Positions 16,017-24,423 of a DNA stretch of 64,000 nt are shown here, one piece after another (the stretch's first letter is position 1; every line of letters starts with the position of its first letter). The notes beneath the pieces are model-generated. The model saw only the letters and a program-made list of their open reading frames with translations. It made no database searches and was not told the origin of the DNA. Source of the stretch: a virus; the IMG/VR virus record IMGVR_UViG_3300009149_000011, positions 1 to 64,000 of that record; one strand, given 5' to 3'. The position numbers and the translations under genes are program-made.

Positions 16017-16701
16017 TTACTTATGTAGTGATGAAATTTTACCTCTCAATACATCTTTATATTTAGCTGATTTACCAGTAACATGGTCATTAACCACGCC
16101 TTCTTTAACTCGATAGGTTCTACGTTTATCACCTCTATTCCCTGACCCAATCTGACCTTGTCTAATATTCTTTTCTTTTAGGGAATTTTCCTTATCGTTA
16201 ATCTTCTGCAGCTTTTCTTTTAATCTAATCCAGGCTTCTACCTCATTCTTTTGTCTATGCCTGGTTCCTTCTGATCTAATCATTATACCTGTTGGCAAAT
16301 GTTTGAGGATGACACAAGTTTCAACCTTGTTTACATTCTGACCTCCACTGCCTCTACTTCTAGTATAAGAACGCTCAACTTCACTTTTATCTATTTCTAT
16401 TTGAGAATGATATGAATCTTCCATCACAGCAACTGTTACTATGCTTGTATGGACTCTTCCTCGTTTTTCTGTTGGTGGTATTCGGTGCCAGCGGTGACCG
16501 CCAGACTCATTCTTAAAGAATTTCTTTGCACCTTTGCCAGTTATGCTAAAGGCATACTAAGCCGTCTCTGTTGATCTCGGATGAGATAGAGAATGAATTG
16601 TTTTGACATGCTTTCTTGTAGATATTAGCCATATCTTCGACTAATAACTTGGAATCAGTTCCGCCCTCGGCAGCCTTGATTTCTAGGGTAATCTTTTCCA
16701 T
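16017..16701 (-). CDS. RF1-type peptide chain release factor, expressed by +1 frameshift at an amber codon
   Basis: Two frames make one 227-aa protein. The first starts at ATG 16701 (MEKITLEIKAAEGGTDSKLL) and meets UAG (16548-16546) after a CUU codon, 51 codons in. A +1 slip at CUU-UAG-C continues as SITGKGAKKFF, IPPTEKRGRVHTS, then the GGQ catalytic loop RGSGGQNVNK (peptidyl-tRNA hydrolysis). PxT (PPT) in place of SPF indicates RF1 specificity (UAA/UAG). Domain 1 of cellular RF1 is absent. The CUU-stop-C layout copies the prfB frameshift, but with UAG. A simple frameshift mutation is the alternative. Confidence 0.75.
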
Positions 16702-16702
16702 C

Positions 16703-16903
16703 TTATTTTAAATTAGAAACAATGTATATTATAATCATTAAAGTTGATATAGCCAAAACTACTGCAGATGCAGCAATTAGCATTCTTTTTAAAGCCGATG
16801 GCTTCCCATTAGTTTTTAAAACCTTACAATCACATCCTAATAAATTTGATCTGCAACCTTTTTGGTTATAACATTCTTTCTTTTCCATAGCAAACTTAAA
16901 CAA
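16703..16903 (-). CDS. small single-pass membrane protein, 66 aa
   Basis: Cys-rich amino part (MFKFAMEKKECYNQKGCRSN, four Cys in residues 11-31, with a C.C pair) followed by one transmembrane helix (about 43-63). Probably starts at MEKKECYN (residue 6). One base separates its stop from the release-factor start, so the two are co-transcribed. Confidence 0.5.
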   Translation of the reverse strand: MFKFAMEKKECYNQKGCRSNLLGCDCKVLKTNGKPSALKRMLIAASAVVLAISTLMIIIYIVSNLK

Positions 16904-16918
16904 AAAAATATAAAAACA

Positions 16919-16960
16919 AAAATGCCTAGATGAAATACTTATATATCATCTAGGCATTTT
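16919..16960 (-). terminator. intrinsic terminator
   Basis: AATGCCTAGATGA (16921-16933) pairs with TCATCTAGGCATT (16946-16958), a 13-bp stem, located just 3' of the 16976-17380 gene on the minus strand. T-tract is short but present on that strand. Confidence 0.7.
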
Positions 16961-16975
16961 AAAATGTGTAGGTGA

Positions 16976-17380
16976 CTATTTATCTCCTTCAGATATGTTG
17001 TATGCCTTTTTCTCTAGGTCAGTCATATCATCAACTATATCAAAATATTCGCTTCTTTGAGTGTTAGAAATAGCTCCAATACCATAAGTTTGAACTACCC
17101 ATATCTTACCTTCATCGTCTAATTCGCTCCAATTAAGAGGGGCAATCATAGGGTAGAAGAAACTTACAAAACCTATTAATACTAGCGCTGTTCCTAAGGC
17201 AAACAAATTAGGGTTATTCATAGCATTTGTTTGAAATAAGCCTGATAAAATAATTCCAGGAACCATGAAGTTAGCGGTCTTTGGATAGTTTATGTATTTT
17301 CTTCTTCCAATTTTTATGGACATACCTCCAGAGACATATTTGTACATAAAATTTTTTAAGCCTGCTAGTTTTAAAGCCAT
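16976..17380 (-). CDS. membrane protein, 134 aa
   Basis: Amino third basic (KLAGLKNFMYKYVSGGMSIK), then two transmembrane helices (about 38-56 and 62-80), and an acidic cytoplasmic tail. No family recognised. Ends in TAG before the terminator at 16919-16960. Confidence 0.55.
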   Translation of the reverse strand: MALKLAGLKNFMYKYVSGGMSIKIGRRKYINYPKTANFMVPGIILSGLFQTNAMNNPNLFALGTALVLIGFVSFFYPMIAPLNWSELDDEGKIWVVQTYGIGAISNTQRSEYFDIVDDMTDLEKKAYNISEGDK

Positions 17381-17427
17381 AATCTTTTGTTTTTGTTATC
17401 TATAAATAGAAAAAAAAATCAACGATT

Positions 17428-17622
17428 TTACTCCAAAATAATACACACCTTATTGTCTTTAGCAAGCTTTTTAAGATTCATGGAATCCTTTCTATTAGTT
17501 ATTAGTTTAGATCCATACTCTCTTGGAACTATGCATATTGTAGGCTTTGGATTAATTTTACCTACTTTTTCTTTAAGTTGTTGCACCCCCTGCAACTCAT
17601 CCCCTACTTTAAACACTATCAT
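17428..17622 (-). CDS. hypothetical protein, 64 aa
   Basis: Small Lys-rich protein beginning MIVFKVGDELQGVQQLKEK, with IVPREYGSKLITNRKD in the middle. No family. ATGA overlap with the TGA of 17619-18290 supports it as a coupled gene. Confidence 0.5.
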   Translation of the reverse strand: MIVFKVGDELQGVQQLKEKVGKINPKPTICIVPREYGSKLITNRKDSMNLKKLAKDNKVCIILE

Positions 17623-18290
17623 AATTCTACTAAATTAGGTATATAAGACCTCTTTAATAAAGAATACATCTCTTCAACGGGAGCATTACTCAATGCCAAT
17701 TTTATAACATCATCTTTCATGATACAATAATTCCACCCTTCAGGATTACCATCTCTCAAATAATTTACTTCTTCTATTCTACCCTTCTCTTCCCTGTCAT
17801 CGCTCACCCCCTTTTTCTTCATGTGCAAGTTAATACAAGATTGAATTGCTGGATTGGTCACTTTCTCCATTAGGTCGTCAAAGGTTATTGTATTCTCTTT
17901 AAGGAATACAATAAGATCATCTTCATGTTGTTTAGCGTAGTTTATTACATATTTTGCTTTTGAAATAACTTCTTTCTTTTCCTGAGACTTTTCAGACTCT
18001 ATCCATTCTTTAGATAAACCCCAGAAATTATCCATAGCATTATAATTAAGATGTACATCATCAAAAGAAATCAATGCCACATAAGATTTGTCAGGGAATA
18101 CGATAAAATATGAGTTGTTAGAAGGAGTATTGCTATTGTATGCTTCTACAAAATTGTATTTTCCCTTCTTTTTATTAAGTTTCGTTTCTACTTCAGAATG
18201 TACATATCTCTTAGATCCAGATGGGACCTTTCCTTCTATTAAATCATCACCCTCTTCGGACTTTTTACCATCTACATATATCTTAAGAAT
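17619..18290 (-). CDS. hypothetical protein, about 223 aa, apparent ATT start; paralogue of 14758-15405
   Basis: The obvious ATG-less frame extends well upstream of any ATG/GTG near 18080: residues FVEAYNSNTPSNNSYFIVF and PDKSYVALISF match the beginning of the paralogue at 14758-15405. The frame opens right after the TAA of 18291-18518, and the first codon is ATT (18290-18288) in the TAA-ATT junction, where neighbouring genes have ATG. Either ATT is the start, as in infC, or translation begins at another rare codon, or an ATG was lost. GTG at 18080 would delete the first 70 residues. Confidence 0.65.
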   Translation of the reverse strand: MLKIYVDGKKSEEGDDLIEGKVPSGSKRYVHSEVETKLNKKKGKYNFVEAYNSNTPSNNSYFIVFPDKSYVALISFDDVHLNYNAMDNFWGLSKEWIESEKSQEKKEVISKAKYVINYAKQHEDDLIVFLKENTITFDDLMEKVTNPAIQSCINLHMKKKGVSDDREEKGRIEEVNYLRDGNPEGWNYCIMKDDVIKLALSNAPVEEMYSLLKRSYIPNLVEL

Positions 18291-18518
18291 TTAATCCTCA
18301 TGATCTAAGAATCCCTTTTCTTCAATAAAATCAAATGCTTCATCATAATCTTTAAAACCTTCAAAAACATCAGGGTAATGAAGTAAATCTCCTACACTTC
18401 CAGTATAAAATTTAACCAAAAACACCCCTTTAGGATATTTCTTCTTCATCCAAAAATGAAGCATAGAAAAGAATTTTGGCTCTTTCTTATCATTTGTCAC
18501 CATCCTAACATTTTCCAT
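18291..18518 (-). CDS. hypothetical protein, 75 aa
   Basis: MENVRMVTNDKKEPKFFSML then an acidic helix (YDEAFDFIEEKGFLDHED). Not recognised. Directly abuts the ATT-start gene downstream. Confidence 0.5.
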   Translation of the reverse strand: MENVRMVTNDKKEPKFFSMLHFWMKKKYPKGVFLVKFYTGSVGDLLHYPDVFEGFKDYDEAFDFIEEKGFLDHED

Positions 18519-18522
18519 AGTA

Positions 18523-20505
18523 TTACTTTTTATAATTACCCTGATTCGCTTCTAACCATTTCATAAAGTCATGAGCATATAAATCTTTTATCCCTTCGTT
18601 ATCATCAGTTCCATAATCTGGATCATTAGCCTTCATAGAAGCGTGTTCATCATGGAGCCATTTTCCAATAGATCTTTTTGAATCACCCCCACTAAAAGTG
18701 TTGAAACCCCTTTCATCTATACGCCATCCGTTAATCTTTTTCCAATCCTTATCATATACATCAAAGTGTTGATTGTTGCCAAAATACTCTTGACCTTTTT
18801 TATTGTCTGGATGAGTAGTCCCTAAAGGTTTAGCTTTACTAGTGTCTATAAACAGGCCTAAATCTTCTAAATATAAGCACATTGCATTTTCTCCTACACC
18901 GAATCCTTGTCTGCAAAACTCATTTTCAGAATCGATAGTATCTTGAGTATACAGGTAAATGTCTTGCTTATCGCTCATTTCGAACTTCATGGTAATAACC
19001 GACTTGTCAGTATTTTCCACATAAAAGAATACGGACTTCACCTCTTCTATAGCCAATGTATCATCTACTGCTTTCTTTAAAACTGTGTAGAACTTGGTAT
19101 GCTTCAGGCATTCAATATCATTAAAATAACCTTTACCTAAAGATTTTAGATCCCCTTTATCTAGAAAAATGGTTCCGTATAAATTATTATCTGCATAATC
19201 ATTTTCTTTAGTGTCATTTAAATAGAAATTAGATACAGCGCCCTCTTTTTCCATTTCATAATGATTCAAACTTTTAGATTGAGGAAACCATTTTCTATCA
19301 GGGTATTTTTGCAAACTACCTTTCTGAATAGGTTCAAAGTTTTTCAAAAACTTATCTCTAACCGCATACTTATCTATTTCTTTTGGAACTTGATTTCTGT
19401 ACTCTTCAAATCCATTGTTAAGTAAAAACTTTTTAGCAAATTCAACATTATTCTCTTCCTCCTTATCTTTATGATCTAAAATTTCCTTGCATACATTAAT
19501 ACATTCATCAACAGCACTAGGTTCAAGAGTTTCACTTTTCTCTTTGTTATTATGAATATGAATAAGAGAGTATTTGCTAATAGGATAATAACTTCTATAT
19601 GGCATCTCTTTTTTCTTGATGTCAACAGTAACTTCAACACCTGCTTCTTTCTGATATTTCGCAAGCATACCTTCGAACATTTCACGTTTTTCATCAGAAA
19701 GCTTACCAACCCCTTTAGCTAATACGGTTTTAATGGTCTCAATCATTTCCTCTGGATCAACATCAGAAATCCTATTAGATTTCTTTTTATTCTCTTTCCA
19801 TTCTCTATGAGCGGCTTCTGCAGCTACAAAAGTTTTTTCAACTTCTGGATAAGAAAGAATCTTATCTACCATGCTCTGAATGTCTTTCTTGCCAAATTTA
19901 GCATTTTCCCATTCTCCATACAAATCAACATCTTGATCCGCCCCACTAGCTTCAGATATAATGAAACCATCTTTATTAACTCCATAGCCGTTACCTATGC
20001 AAAGTAATAGATGATTGGCTACATCTCTTCTATTTTTGTATATGGTATCGCTATACTTGCCTTCAGGGTCAGTTAACACATCAACCCATTCATCAAAGTT
20101 TTTATTTACCTTTTTAAGCCTATTTTCATAGTCAGAATATTCTCTACCTTCCCTAATTAAAGAAGAAAATACCTCATAAGACCCTTCTTCAAAATCATTG
20201 CTAACATGCATACCCCATGCATCATAAATAAGATTTTCAATATCCTCATCCGCTGGATCACACATCTCAATTTTATACTTGGGATTATCTTCACAGTCAT
20301 TATTCTTTTGAATCCTGCCTTCATACCCCCAGCAAACTCTTCCATTATACCAAAGAGTGTTATATATATAACCAAGCTTTGCCAATTGAGGCAAATTCTC
20401 AGGTTTAGTCAAATATTCTTGGTGCTTTTTAATAGCTTTTAAAATTGGATCAATTACCAATTTCTCATATTTAAACTTCACCGTTTTCTTAGTTTTAACA
20501 CTCAT
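18523..20505 (-). CDS. large hypothetical protein, 660 aa
   Basis: Start set at 20505 (MSVKTKKTVKFKYEK), 4 nt after the upstream stop; a longer frame to 20550 would overlap that gene. Lysine- and acid-rich, no signal peptide. Segments LWYNGRVCWGYEGRIQK, KEMPYRSYYPISKYSLIHIH and QGFGVGENAMCLYLEDLGLF suggest several globular domains separated by helices. I recognise no family. Too long and too mixed in charge for a simple scaffold; could be an enzyme or structural protein. Confidence 0.6.
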   Translation of the reverse strand: MSVKTKKTVKFKYEKLVIDPILKAIKKHQEYLTKPENLPQLAKLGYIYNTLWYNGRVCWGYEGRIQKNNDCEDNPKYKIEMCDPADEDIENLIYDAWGMHVSNDFEEGSYEVFSSLIREGREYSDYENRLKKVNKNFDEWVDVLTDPEGKYSDTIYKNRRDVANHLLLCIGNGYGVNKDGFIISEASGADQDVDLYGEWENAKFGKKDIQSMVDKILSYPEVEKTFVAAEAAHREWKENKKKSNRISDVDPEEMIETIKTVLAKGVGKLSDEKREMFEGMLAKYQKEAGVEVTVDIKKKEMPYRSYYPISKYSLIHIHNNKEKSETLEPSAVDECINVCKEILDHKDKEEENNVEFAKKFLLNNGFEEYRNQVPKEIDKYAVRDKFLKNFEPIQKGSLQKYPDRKWFPQSKSLNHYEMEKEGAVSNFYLNDTKENDYADNNLYGTIFLDKGDLKSLGKGYFNDIECLKHTKFYTVLKKAVDDTLAIEEVKSVFFYVENTDKSVITMKFEMSDKQDIYLYTQDTIDSENEFCRQGFGVGENAMCLYLEDLGLFIDTSKAKPLGTTHPDNKKGQEYFGNNQHFDVYDKDWKKINGWRIDERGFNTFSGGDSKRSIGKWLHDEHASMKANDPDYGTDDNEGIKDLYAHDFMKWLEANQGNYKK

Positions 20506-20509
20506 AGTT

Positions 20510-20764
20510 TTACGCTTTTTTAGTTTTCCAAATTTTGTAACCCATTGCACCTAAGCCAGAGCAAACTAAAGCCATCAAGAAATTTGCTATAAATATAGCT
20601 CTTCCTTTAACTTCCATCATGTAATAAGCTGAATCAGTGTCTAGTTGATCCGCAGCTATTACAGAGTAGGAAACATCAATCTGATATCTTGATATGTTGT
20701 AAGCTCCAAATACTAGCACTGTTAGTATTATGAGAAATATGGTTTTTATAATTTTACCTTTCAT
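20510..20764 (-). CDS. two-helix membrane protein, 84 aa
   Basis: Transmembrane helices at about residues 5-23 and 53-75, joined by an acidic periplasmic loop (YSVIAADQLDTDSAYYM), with a basic tail KIWKTKKA. No family recognised. Four nt upstream of the 660-aa protein gene. Confidence 0.55.
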   Translation of the reverse strand: MKGKIIKTIFLIILTVLVFGAYNISRYQIDVSYSVIAADQLDTDSAYYMMEVKGRAIFIANFLMALVCSGLGAMGYKIWKTKKA

Positions 20765-20787
20765 CGAATGTAAATTTAAGTGAAAAT

Positions 20788-20810
20788 TAGCGGGGATCTA
20801 TTCCCCGCTA
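20788..20810 (-). terminator. probable intrinsic terminator
   Basis: TAGCGGGGA and TCCCCGCTA form a 9-bp GC-rich stem with a short loop, between the SPFH-tail frame (ends 20822) and the 20764 gene. The following T-run on the minus strand is modest (TAATTTTC). Confidence 0.55.
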
Positions 20811-20821
20811 ATTTATTATTC

Positions 20822-20962
20822 TTACTTGTTAACTTTAAAATTGGGAAGTATAGACCCTTCAGGTAATACTGTATAGTTTTGAGGTAGTTTAACTTTACCT
20901 TTCCCTATCCCTCTAAATAGATCGGCTTGAGCGCTCATTAAATCAATAGTTGCATCTAACAT
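20822..20962 (-). CDS. 46-aa frame in phase with the SPFH gene; likely its severed carboxyl end
   Basis: MLDATIDLMSAQADLFRGIG then KGKVKLPQNYTVLPEGSILP. It is in the same frame as 20966-21763, separated only by TAA-AAA. Many SPFH proteins end with a W/G.LP........P tail after the helical A/E/K-rich region, which this resembles. So it may be the natural end of that protein split by a nonsense TAA, or a separately started coupled gene. Confidence 0.5.
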   Translation of the reverse strand: MLDATIDLMSAQADLFRGIGKGKVKLPQNYTVLPEGSILPNFKVNK

Positions 20963-20965
20963 TTT

Positions 20966-21763
20966 TTATTGCTCAATTGCGGCTTTTGCTTTAGCAAATT
21001 TATTTGCGGCATCAACTTCATTCTGAGCAGATAACACTTTCTTCTCCGAAGCAAATTGATCATTAATAGAATTTTGTATTTTAGCATCTTTATATGTAAA
21101 TCCACCAGCGGCTCCAAGCTGCATAATCTCTACACCAAATTTAGCAAAATGTTCTTTGGTCATTTTTATCATGACATTAAACACTTCCTTTCTTTCAGCT
21201 TGACACGTGGTCAAGTCTCTGATGCCAAATTCTGAAGATAAAACACTTTGTATGTAAGCTCTCACGTCTTCATCCATAACCTTAGCTAATGATTTACCGC
21301 TATACGAATATAAGAACTTAGCCGCCCACCTTTCTGGAATAGTTGCGGTAGCCGTAATCCCTTGACCAAAAGCGATAGACTCTTTAGATTCCACTTCTAT
21401 ATCTTCTTTCTTATTTCCTTTGGTGCCAGATCCATCATTAATAGTCCACTCCCTAGTTACTGGAGCTCTAACAACTGTTATAACTTTAACGGTTTCAATG
21501 TATTTATAATCATACCACATACGACCAGTGCTAATTGATTTAGTTGGTATATAAATACGCTTGGTGGCAACTTTCATACTGTCTAAGTAGTTTTCAGAAG
21601 CAAACTGCTTTTGTCCAGTTTTATTTTTAGCCTCCATTGGCACTACAAAAGCCGTTTCATTTGCGCCTATCTCTTTATAGACCTGCTCTTGAAAAGGGCC
21701 CATACAAGAACTAAACATTGATCCAATAATAACCATGGACATTAATAACACAATTTTCTTCAT
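20966..21763 (-). CDS. SPFH/band-7 (prohibitin-like) lipoprotein, 265 aa
   Basis: Signal sequence with lipobox MFSSC (Cys about residue 20), so anchored to a membrane on the periplasmic side. SPFH domain at about 30-230: VITVVRAPVTREWTINDG, TIPERWAAKFLYSYSGKSL, IQSVLSSEFGIRDLT, MTKEHFAKFGVEIMQLG, followed by an Ala/Lys/Glu-rich helix. SPFH proteins form large ring scaffolds; phage copies are often found near membrane-stress genes. Stops at TAA one codon before the in-frame tail at 20822-20962. Confidence 0.75.
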   Translation of the reverse strand: MKKIVLLMSMVIIGSMFSSCMGPFQEQVYKEIGANETAFVVPMEAKNKTGQKQFASENYLDSMKVATKRIYIPTKSISTGRMWYDYKYIETVKVITVVRAPVTREWTINDGSGTKGNKKEDIEVESKESIAFGQGITATATIPERWAAKFLYSYSGKSLAKVMDEDVRAYIQSVLSSEFGIRDLTTCQAERKEVFNVMIKMTKEHFAKFGVEIMQLGAAGGFTYKDAKIQNSINDQFASEKKVLSAQNEVDAANKFAKAKAAIEQ

Positions 21764-21804
21764 AATAATTTTTGTTTAAGTAAATAATACATACTCCCTA
21801 AACG

Positions 21805-21837
21805 AAAAAAGCTCCAGGTTTGTTGCCTGGAGCTCTA
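21805..21837 (-). terminator. intrinsic terminator
   Basis: AGCTCCAGG and CCTGGAGCT form a 9-bp stem with a 7-nt loop followed on the minus strand by TTTTTT. It lies 20 nt past the stop of the 21856-22884 gene. Confidence 0.85.
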
Positions 21838-21855
21838 GTTAATTTATAAATAATT

Positions 21856-22884
21856 TTAATTTAATTTGGATACTTTATATAGACTGATTACTGGAGAGTC
21901 TGATCTAATTTCTTCAATATACACATCTCCATCTTCTATATATACTTCTTTTAGTATATTTTTTAAATTACTTGGAAATAATTCAGATGTAAATTTAGCT
22001 GTTTTACAAAGAGTAACATTATACCCAATAAGACTTAAATCTTGAAGCGTGTTTATGTATGGCAGCTTAACACTTTCAACTAAATCAATTACACTTAATC
22101 CTATATAATGTTTAGCATAATATTTATTCCATTCACTCAGGGAAACATATGTAGTGTTTGGGTTTTTAAATAAATGATTCCATGAAATTTTATCTTGAAT
22201 ATATTCAAAATCATCTTCAGACCAATTAGAAAGATCAGATTTCATACACACTATTTTCCAATTGATTTGTATTCCCTCATCTTCTAGTTTTTTAAACTCT
22301 TCAAGACCTAAACTAGCTACCTCTGACATAAAAAAAGCATCCCAATTTACTTCATGTTTAAAATCTATTAGAAACTGAAAATCTTTTGAAGTGAAGTTCT
22401 GATACCTACTTATCTCCATCCATTTAAGATCCGTGAACTTATCAGCATGTCTCTCTAATTTTTCGATACCTGTTTGCACAAACCCTCTTCCAGCTTGGAA
22501 CTCATACTCTTTTTCATTACTAACATGTTGTAACCTGCCATCATTATCACTAACCAATTCAGTTCTATCAAAGTTGTTAGAATTTATAAAAGCTGTTCTA
22601 AGTTTTGGATGTACTTCATGTTCTAAAAACTCTTTTGTAAATGTTTGTCTGTTTTCTGGCAATTCTGGATCCGTCTCTGGGAATAAATCACTATATAAAG
22701 CATTCATTTCCTCTAGCTCAATTTGTACTTGAACATCAGGCTCAGTATCTTCAATATCCATAACTGGATCAATATGAAGCCTTCCACCTATTATTCTCCA
22801 CTCACCTTCTACATTTAATAATGAATTAGGCAACCCTGACGCTTCTATATCATCAAAAGTTATTGTTTTTATACTTTCTTTCAT
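21856..22884 (-). CDS. hypothetical helical-repeat protein, 342 aa
   Basis: After an acidic amino third, the middle has repeated helix pairs of the kind W..(I/F)..YQ.F(T/S)..F..FID.F...V.W (KWMEISRYQNFTSKDFQFLI; NWSEDDFEYIQDKISWNHLF). The same repeats occur in 59150-59977 and 60009-60734. They resemble degenerate leucine-rich or HEAT-like repeats common in large phages, function unknown. Confidence 0.6.
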   Translation of the reverse strand: MKESIKTITFDDIEASGLPNSLLNVEGEWRIIGGRLHIDPVMDIEDTEPDVQVQIELEEMNALYSDLFPETDPELPENRQTFTKEFLEHEVHPKLRTAFINSNNFDRTELVSDNDGRLQHVSNEKEYEFQAGRGFVQTGIEKLERHADKFTDLKWMEISRYQNFTSKDFQFLIDFKHEVNWDAFFMSEVASLGLEEFKKLEDEGIQINWKIVCMKSDLSNWSEDDFEYIQDKISWNHLFKNPNTTYVSLSEWNKYYAKHYIGLSVIDLVESVKLPYINTLQDLSLIGYNVTLCKTAKFTSELFPSNLKNILKEVYIEDGDVYIEEIRSDSPVISLYKVSKLN

Positions 22885-22923
22885 TAATCATACAATAATG
22901 AAAAAAAATGAAAAAGTAAAATG

Positions 22924-22999
22924 TAGTTCCAACTGGATTCGAACCAGCGACCTCTTGCATGTCAAGCAAGCGCTCTAGACCAGACTGAGCTATGGAACT
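22924..22999 (-). tRNA. tRNA-Val (anticodon GAC)
   Basis: Acceptor AGTTCCA/TGGAACT, D arm TAGCTCAG..GAGC, anticodon stem CTTGC/GCAAG with loop TTGACAT (GAC), T arm GCTGG-TTCGAAT-CCAGT, A73. Complete cloverleaf; first of cluster 1. Confidence 0.9.
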
Positions 23000-23006
23000 A
23001 TTTTAG

Positions 23007-23081
23007 TGGGCCCCTTCGGGATTGAACCGAAAACCTCTTGATTATGAGTCAAGTGCTCTAAACCAATTGAGCTAGAGGCCC
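23007..23081 (-). tRNA. tRNA-Met or tRNA-Ile2 (anticodon CAT)
   Basis: Acceptor GGGCCTC/GGGGCCC, anticodon stem CTTGA/TCAAG with loop CTCATAA (CAT), normal short variable loop, T arm TTCGG-TTCAATC-CCGAA, A73. CAT may be elongator Met or lysidine-modified Ile. Confidence 0.9.
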
Positions 23082-23091
23082 TAAAATGGGA

Positions 23092-23826
23092 TTAATCCCA
23101 ACACCAAGAGTTTCTTTCGTAATCGTGAAAGTTTGCTAAAGAATCGTCATAATCATACTGTTTCATATTATTCATGACTTTTTTATTAGACGCTCTCCTG
23201 GACCTTGTGTATATGCACAGGGTTCTTTTTGGATAAGTTCTCCATTCATATTTTCGAGACTTATCCCAGTAACAAGAATCAATATGATTATCTATATAAT
23301 CATCTTCACTAATTAGATCTGGTTGAATCTCCTTATAATGGGTAGCATAGCATCTTTCGAAGTATCTATCCCAATACCATATAGGAACATTGCAATCGCA
23401 CCATCCACGTCCCCAGTAATCTAAGAATTCAGGAGGAGAGAACCATCGTTGAACTTCAGGTCTCAAGTGCTTATATGTTTCTATATCAATACCATAAGAA
23501 GAACCATAATATCCGCACCAAGGAGTATACTCTTGCCAATTGCGTAACCCTGTAACCGTACAAACGCTTCCATTAGACCTATATCCAAGTGATTTATTTT
23601 TAGACCAACATTTTCTTTCTATTAGTGAAACTACTTCCTCTATAGTGTCGGCATCGGCCCTATTAGCAATATCGCTTCTTAAACTAAGTCTAATGTACCA
23701 ACCGTGAGGTTCAGGCTCATCTAACTCAGCCCAGCAATTGTTCCTCTGGATATCGTTGATCTCATCTTGCCTTTTCTTCAAAGATCTTATCTTTGAATCA
23801 AGTTCATTGTATTTGTTTTTTCTCAT
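23092..23826 (-). CDS. Trp/Tyr/Cys-rich hypothetical protein, 244 aa
   Basis: An amino-terminal coiled coil (ELDSKIRSLKKRQDEIND) precedes a region with about a dozen Trp, many Tyr and Cys (WGRGWCDCNVPIWYWDRYF). No signal peptide. The composition suggests a compact, perhaps structural or metal-binding protein; no family recognised. It splits tRNA cluster 1. Confidence 0.55.
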   Translation of the reverse strand: MRKNKYNELDSKIRSLKKRQDEINDIQRNNCWAELDEPEPHGWYIRLSLRSDIANRADADTIEEVVSLIERKCWSKNKSLGYRSNGSVCTVTGLRNWQEYTPWCGYYGSSYGIDIETYKHLRPEVQRWFSPPEFLDYWGRGWCDCNVPIWYWDRYFERCYATHYKEIQPDLISEDDYIDNHIDSCYWDKSRKYEWRTYPKRTLCIYTRSRRASNKKVMNNMKQYDYDDSLANFHDYERNSWCWD

Positions 23827-23904
23827 TTTTCGATTTATTAAGTGAATTACTTAATAGAATCGAAGCTTTAATAGGTTTTTCATAGGATTAAATTTAAAGT
23901 TGTA

Positions 23905-24030
23905 CTATTTTTTATACATTAAATCTTTCTGTGGTCTAGCAATCAAAGTGCCTTTCACAATTTTAAATGTAGCTTTTTTACCAAAAGGCCTGCTGCTCTT
24001 TTTTCTTTTTGTTCTTACTCTCTTTCTCAT
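23905..24030 (-). CDS. small very basic protein, 41 aa
   Basis: MRKRVRTKRKKSSRPFGKKA and onward to a TAG stop; about 40 percent Lys/Arg. Clear ATG, sits between tRNA genes. Size and charge recall ribosomal-protein-like or nucleic-acid-binding peptides, but no family match is claimed. Confidence 0.5.
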   Translation of the reverse strand: MRKRVRTKRKKSSRPFGKKATFKIVKGTLIARPQKDLMYKK

Positions 24031-24063
24031 ATACATATATAGTTTATAAGATTTAATTTTTAG

Positions 24064-24137
24064 TGCTCCCGACAGGACTCGAACCTGTGACCTCTTGCAT
24101 GTAAGGCAAGCGCTCTTCGCAACTGAGCTACAGGAGC
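24064..24137 (-). tRNA. tRNA-Val (anticodon TAC)
   Basis: Acceptor GCTCCTG/CGGGAGC, anticodon stem CTTGC/GCAAG, loop CTTACAT (TAC), T arm ACAGG-TTCGAGT-CCTGT, A73. Complete. Confidence 0.9.
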
Positions 24138-24227
24138 TGGTATGAAGGTATCAATCGCTTTCCTTCATCTTTAAAACCTTACAAACTATTACGATTGTAT
24201 TATCGATAAGGTTACTGTATTCTAATT

Positions 24228-24305
24228 CTGGCACCAAATCGATGGAGTTGAACCACCTAGAATTGTAAAGAGAAATGCACTCGTTTACGCTAGAGAACCG
24301 CTCCC
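24228..24305 (-). other. tRNA remnant
   Basis: A good T arm (GGTGG-TTCAACT-CCATC, 24241-24257) and a D-arm-like CTCTAGCGTAAACGAG are present, but acceptor pairing is weak and the anticodon arm does not fold. Probably a decayed tRNA gene. Confidence 0.3.
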
Positions 24306-24338
24306 AGTATTGACCCAAAACTAGTTTGATTACTAGCA

Positions 24339-24408
24339 CAAATTAACCTGCTTTCGAAACAGGGACCTTCATAGTTCACAGACGCTCTTCCACCTGAGCT
24401 ATTAACCC
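24339..24408 (-). tRNA. tRNA-like gene with shortened anticodon arm
   Basis: Acceptor GGGTTAA/TTAATTT (three G-U pairs), D arm GCTC..GAGC and T arm CCTGT-TTCGAAA-GCAGG are intact, but only 14 nt replace the usual 17-nt anticodon arm and no 5-bp stem with U33 forms. Decoding identity cannot be assigned. Confidence 0.4.
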
Positions 24409-24423
24409 GCCTAAGTAATCTCG

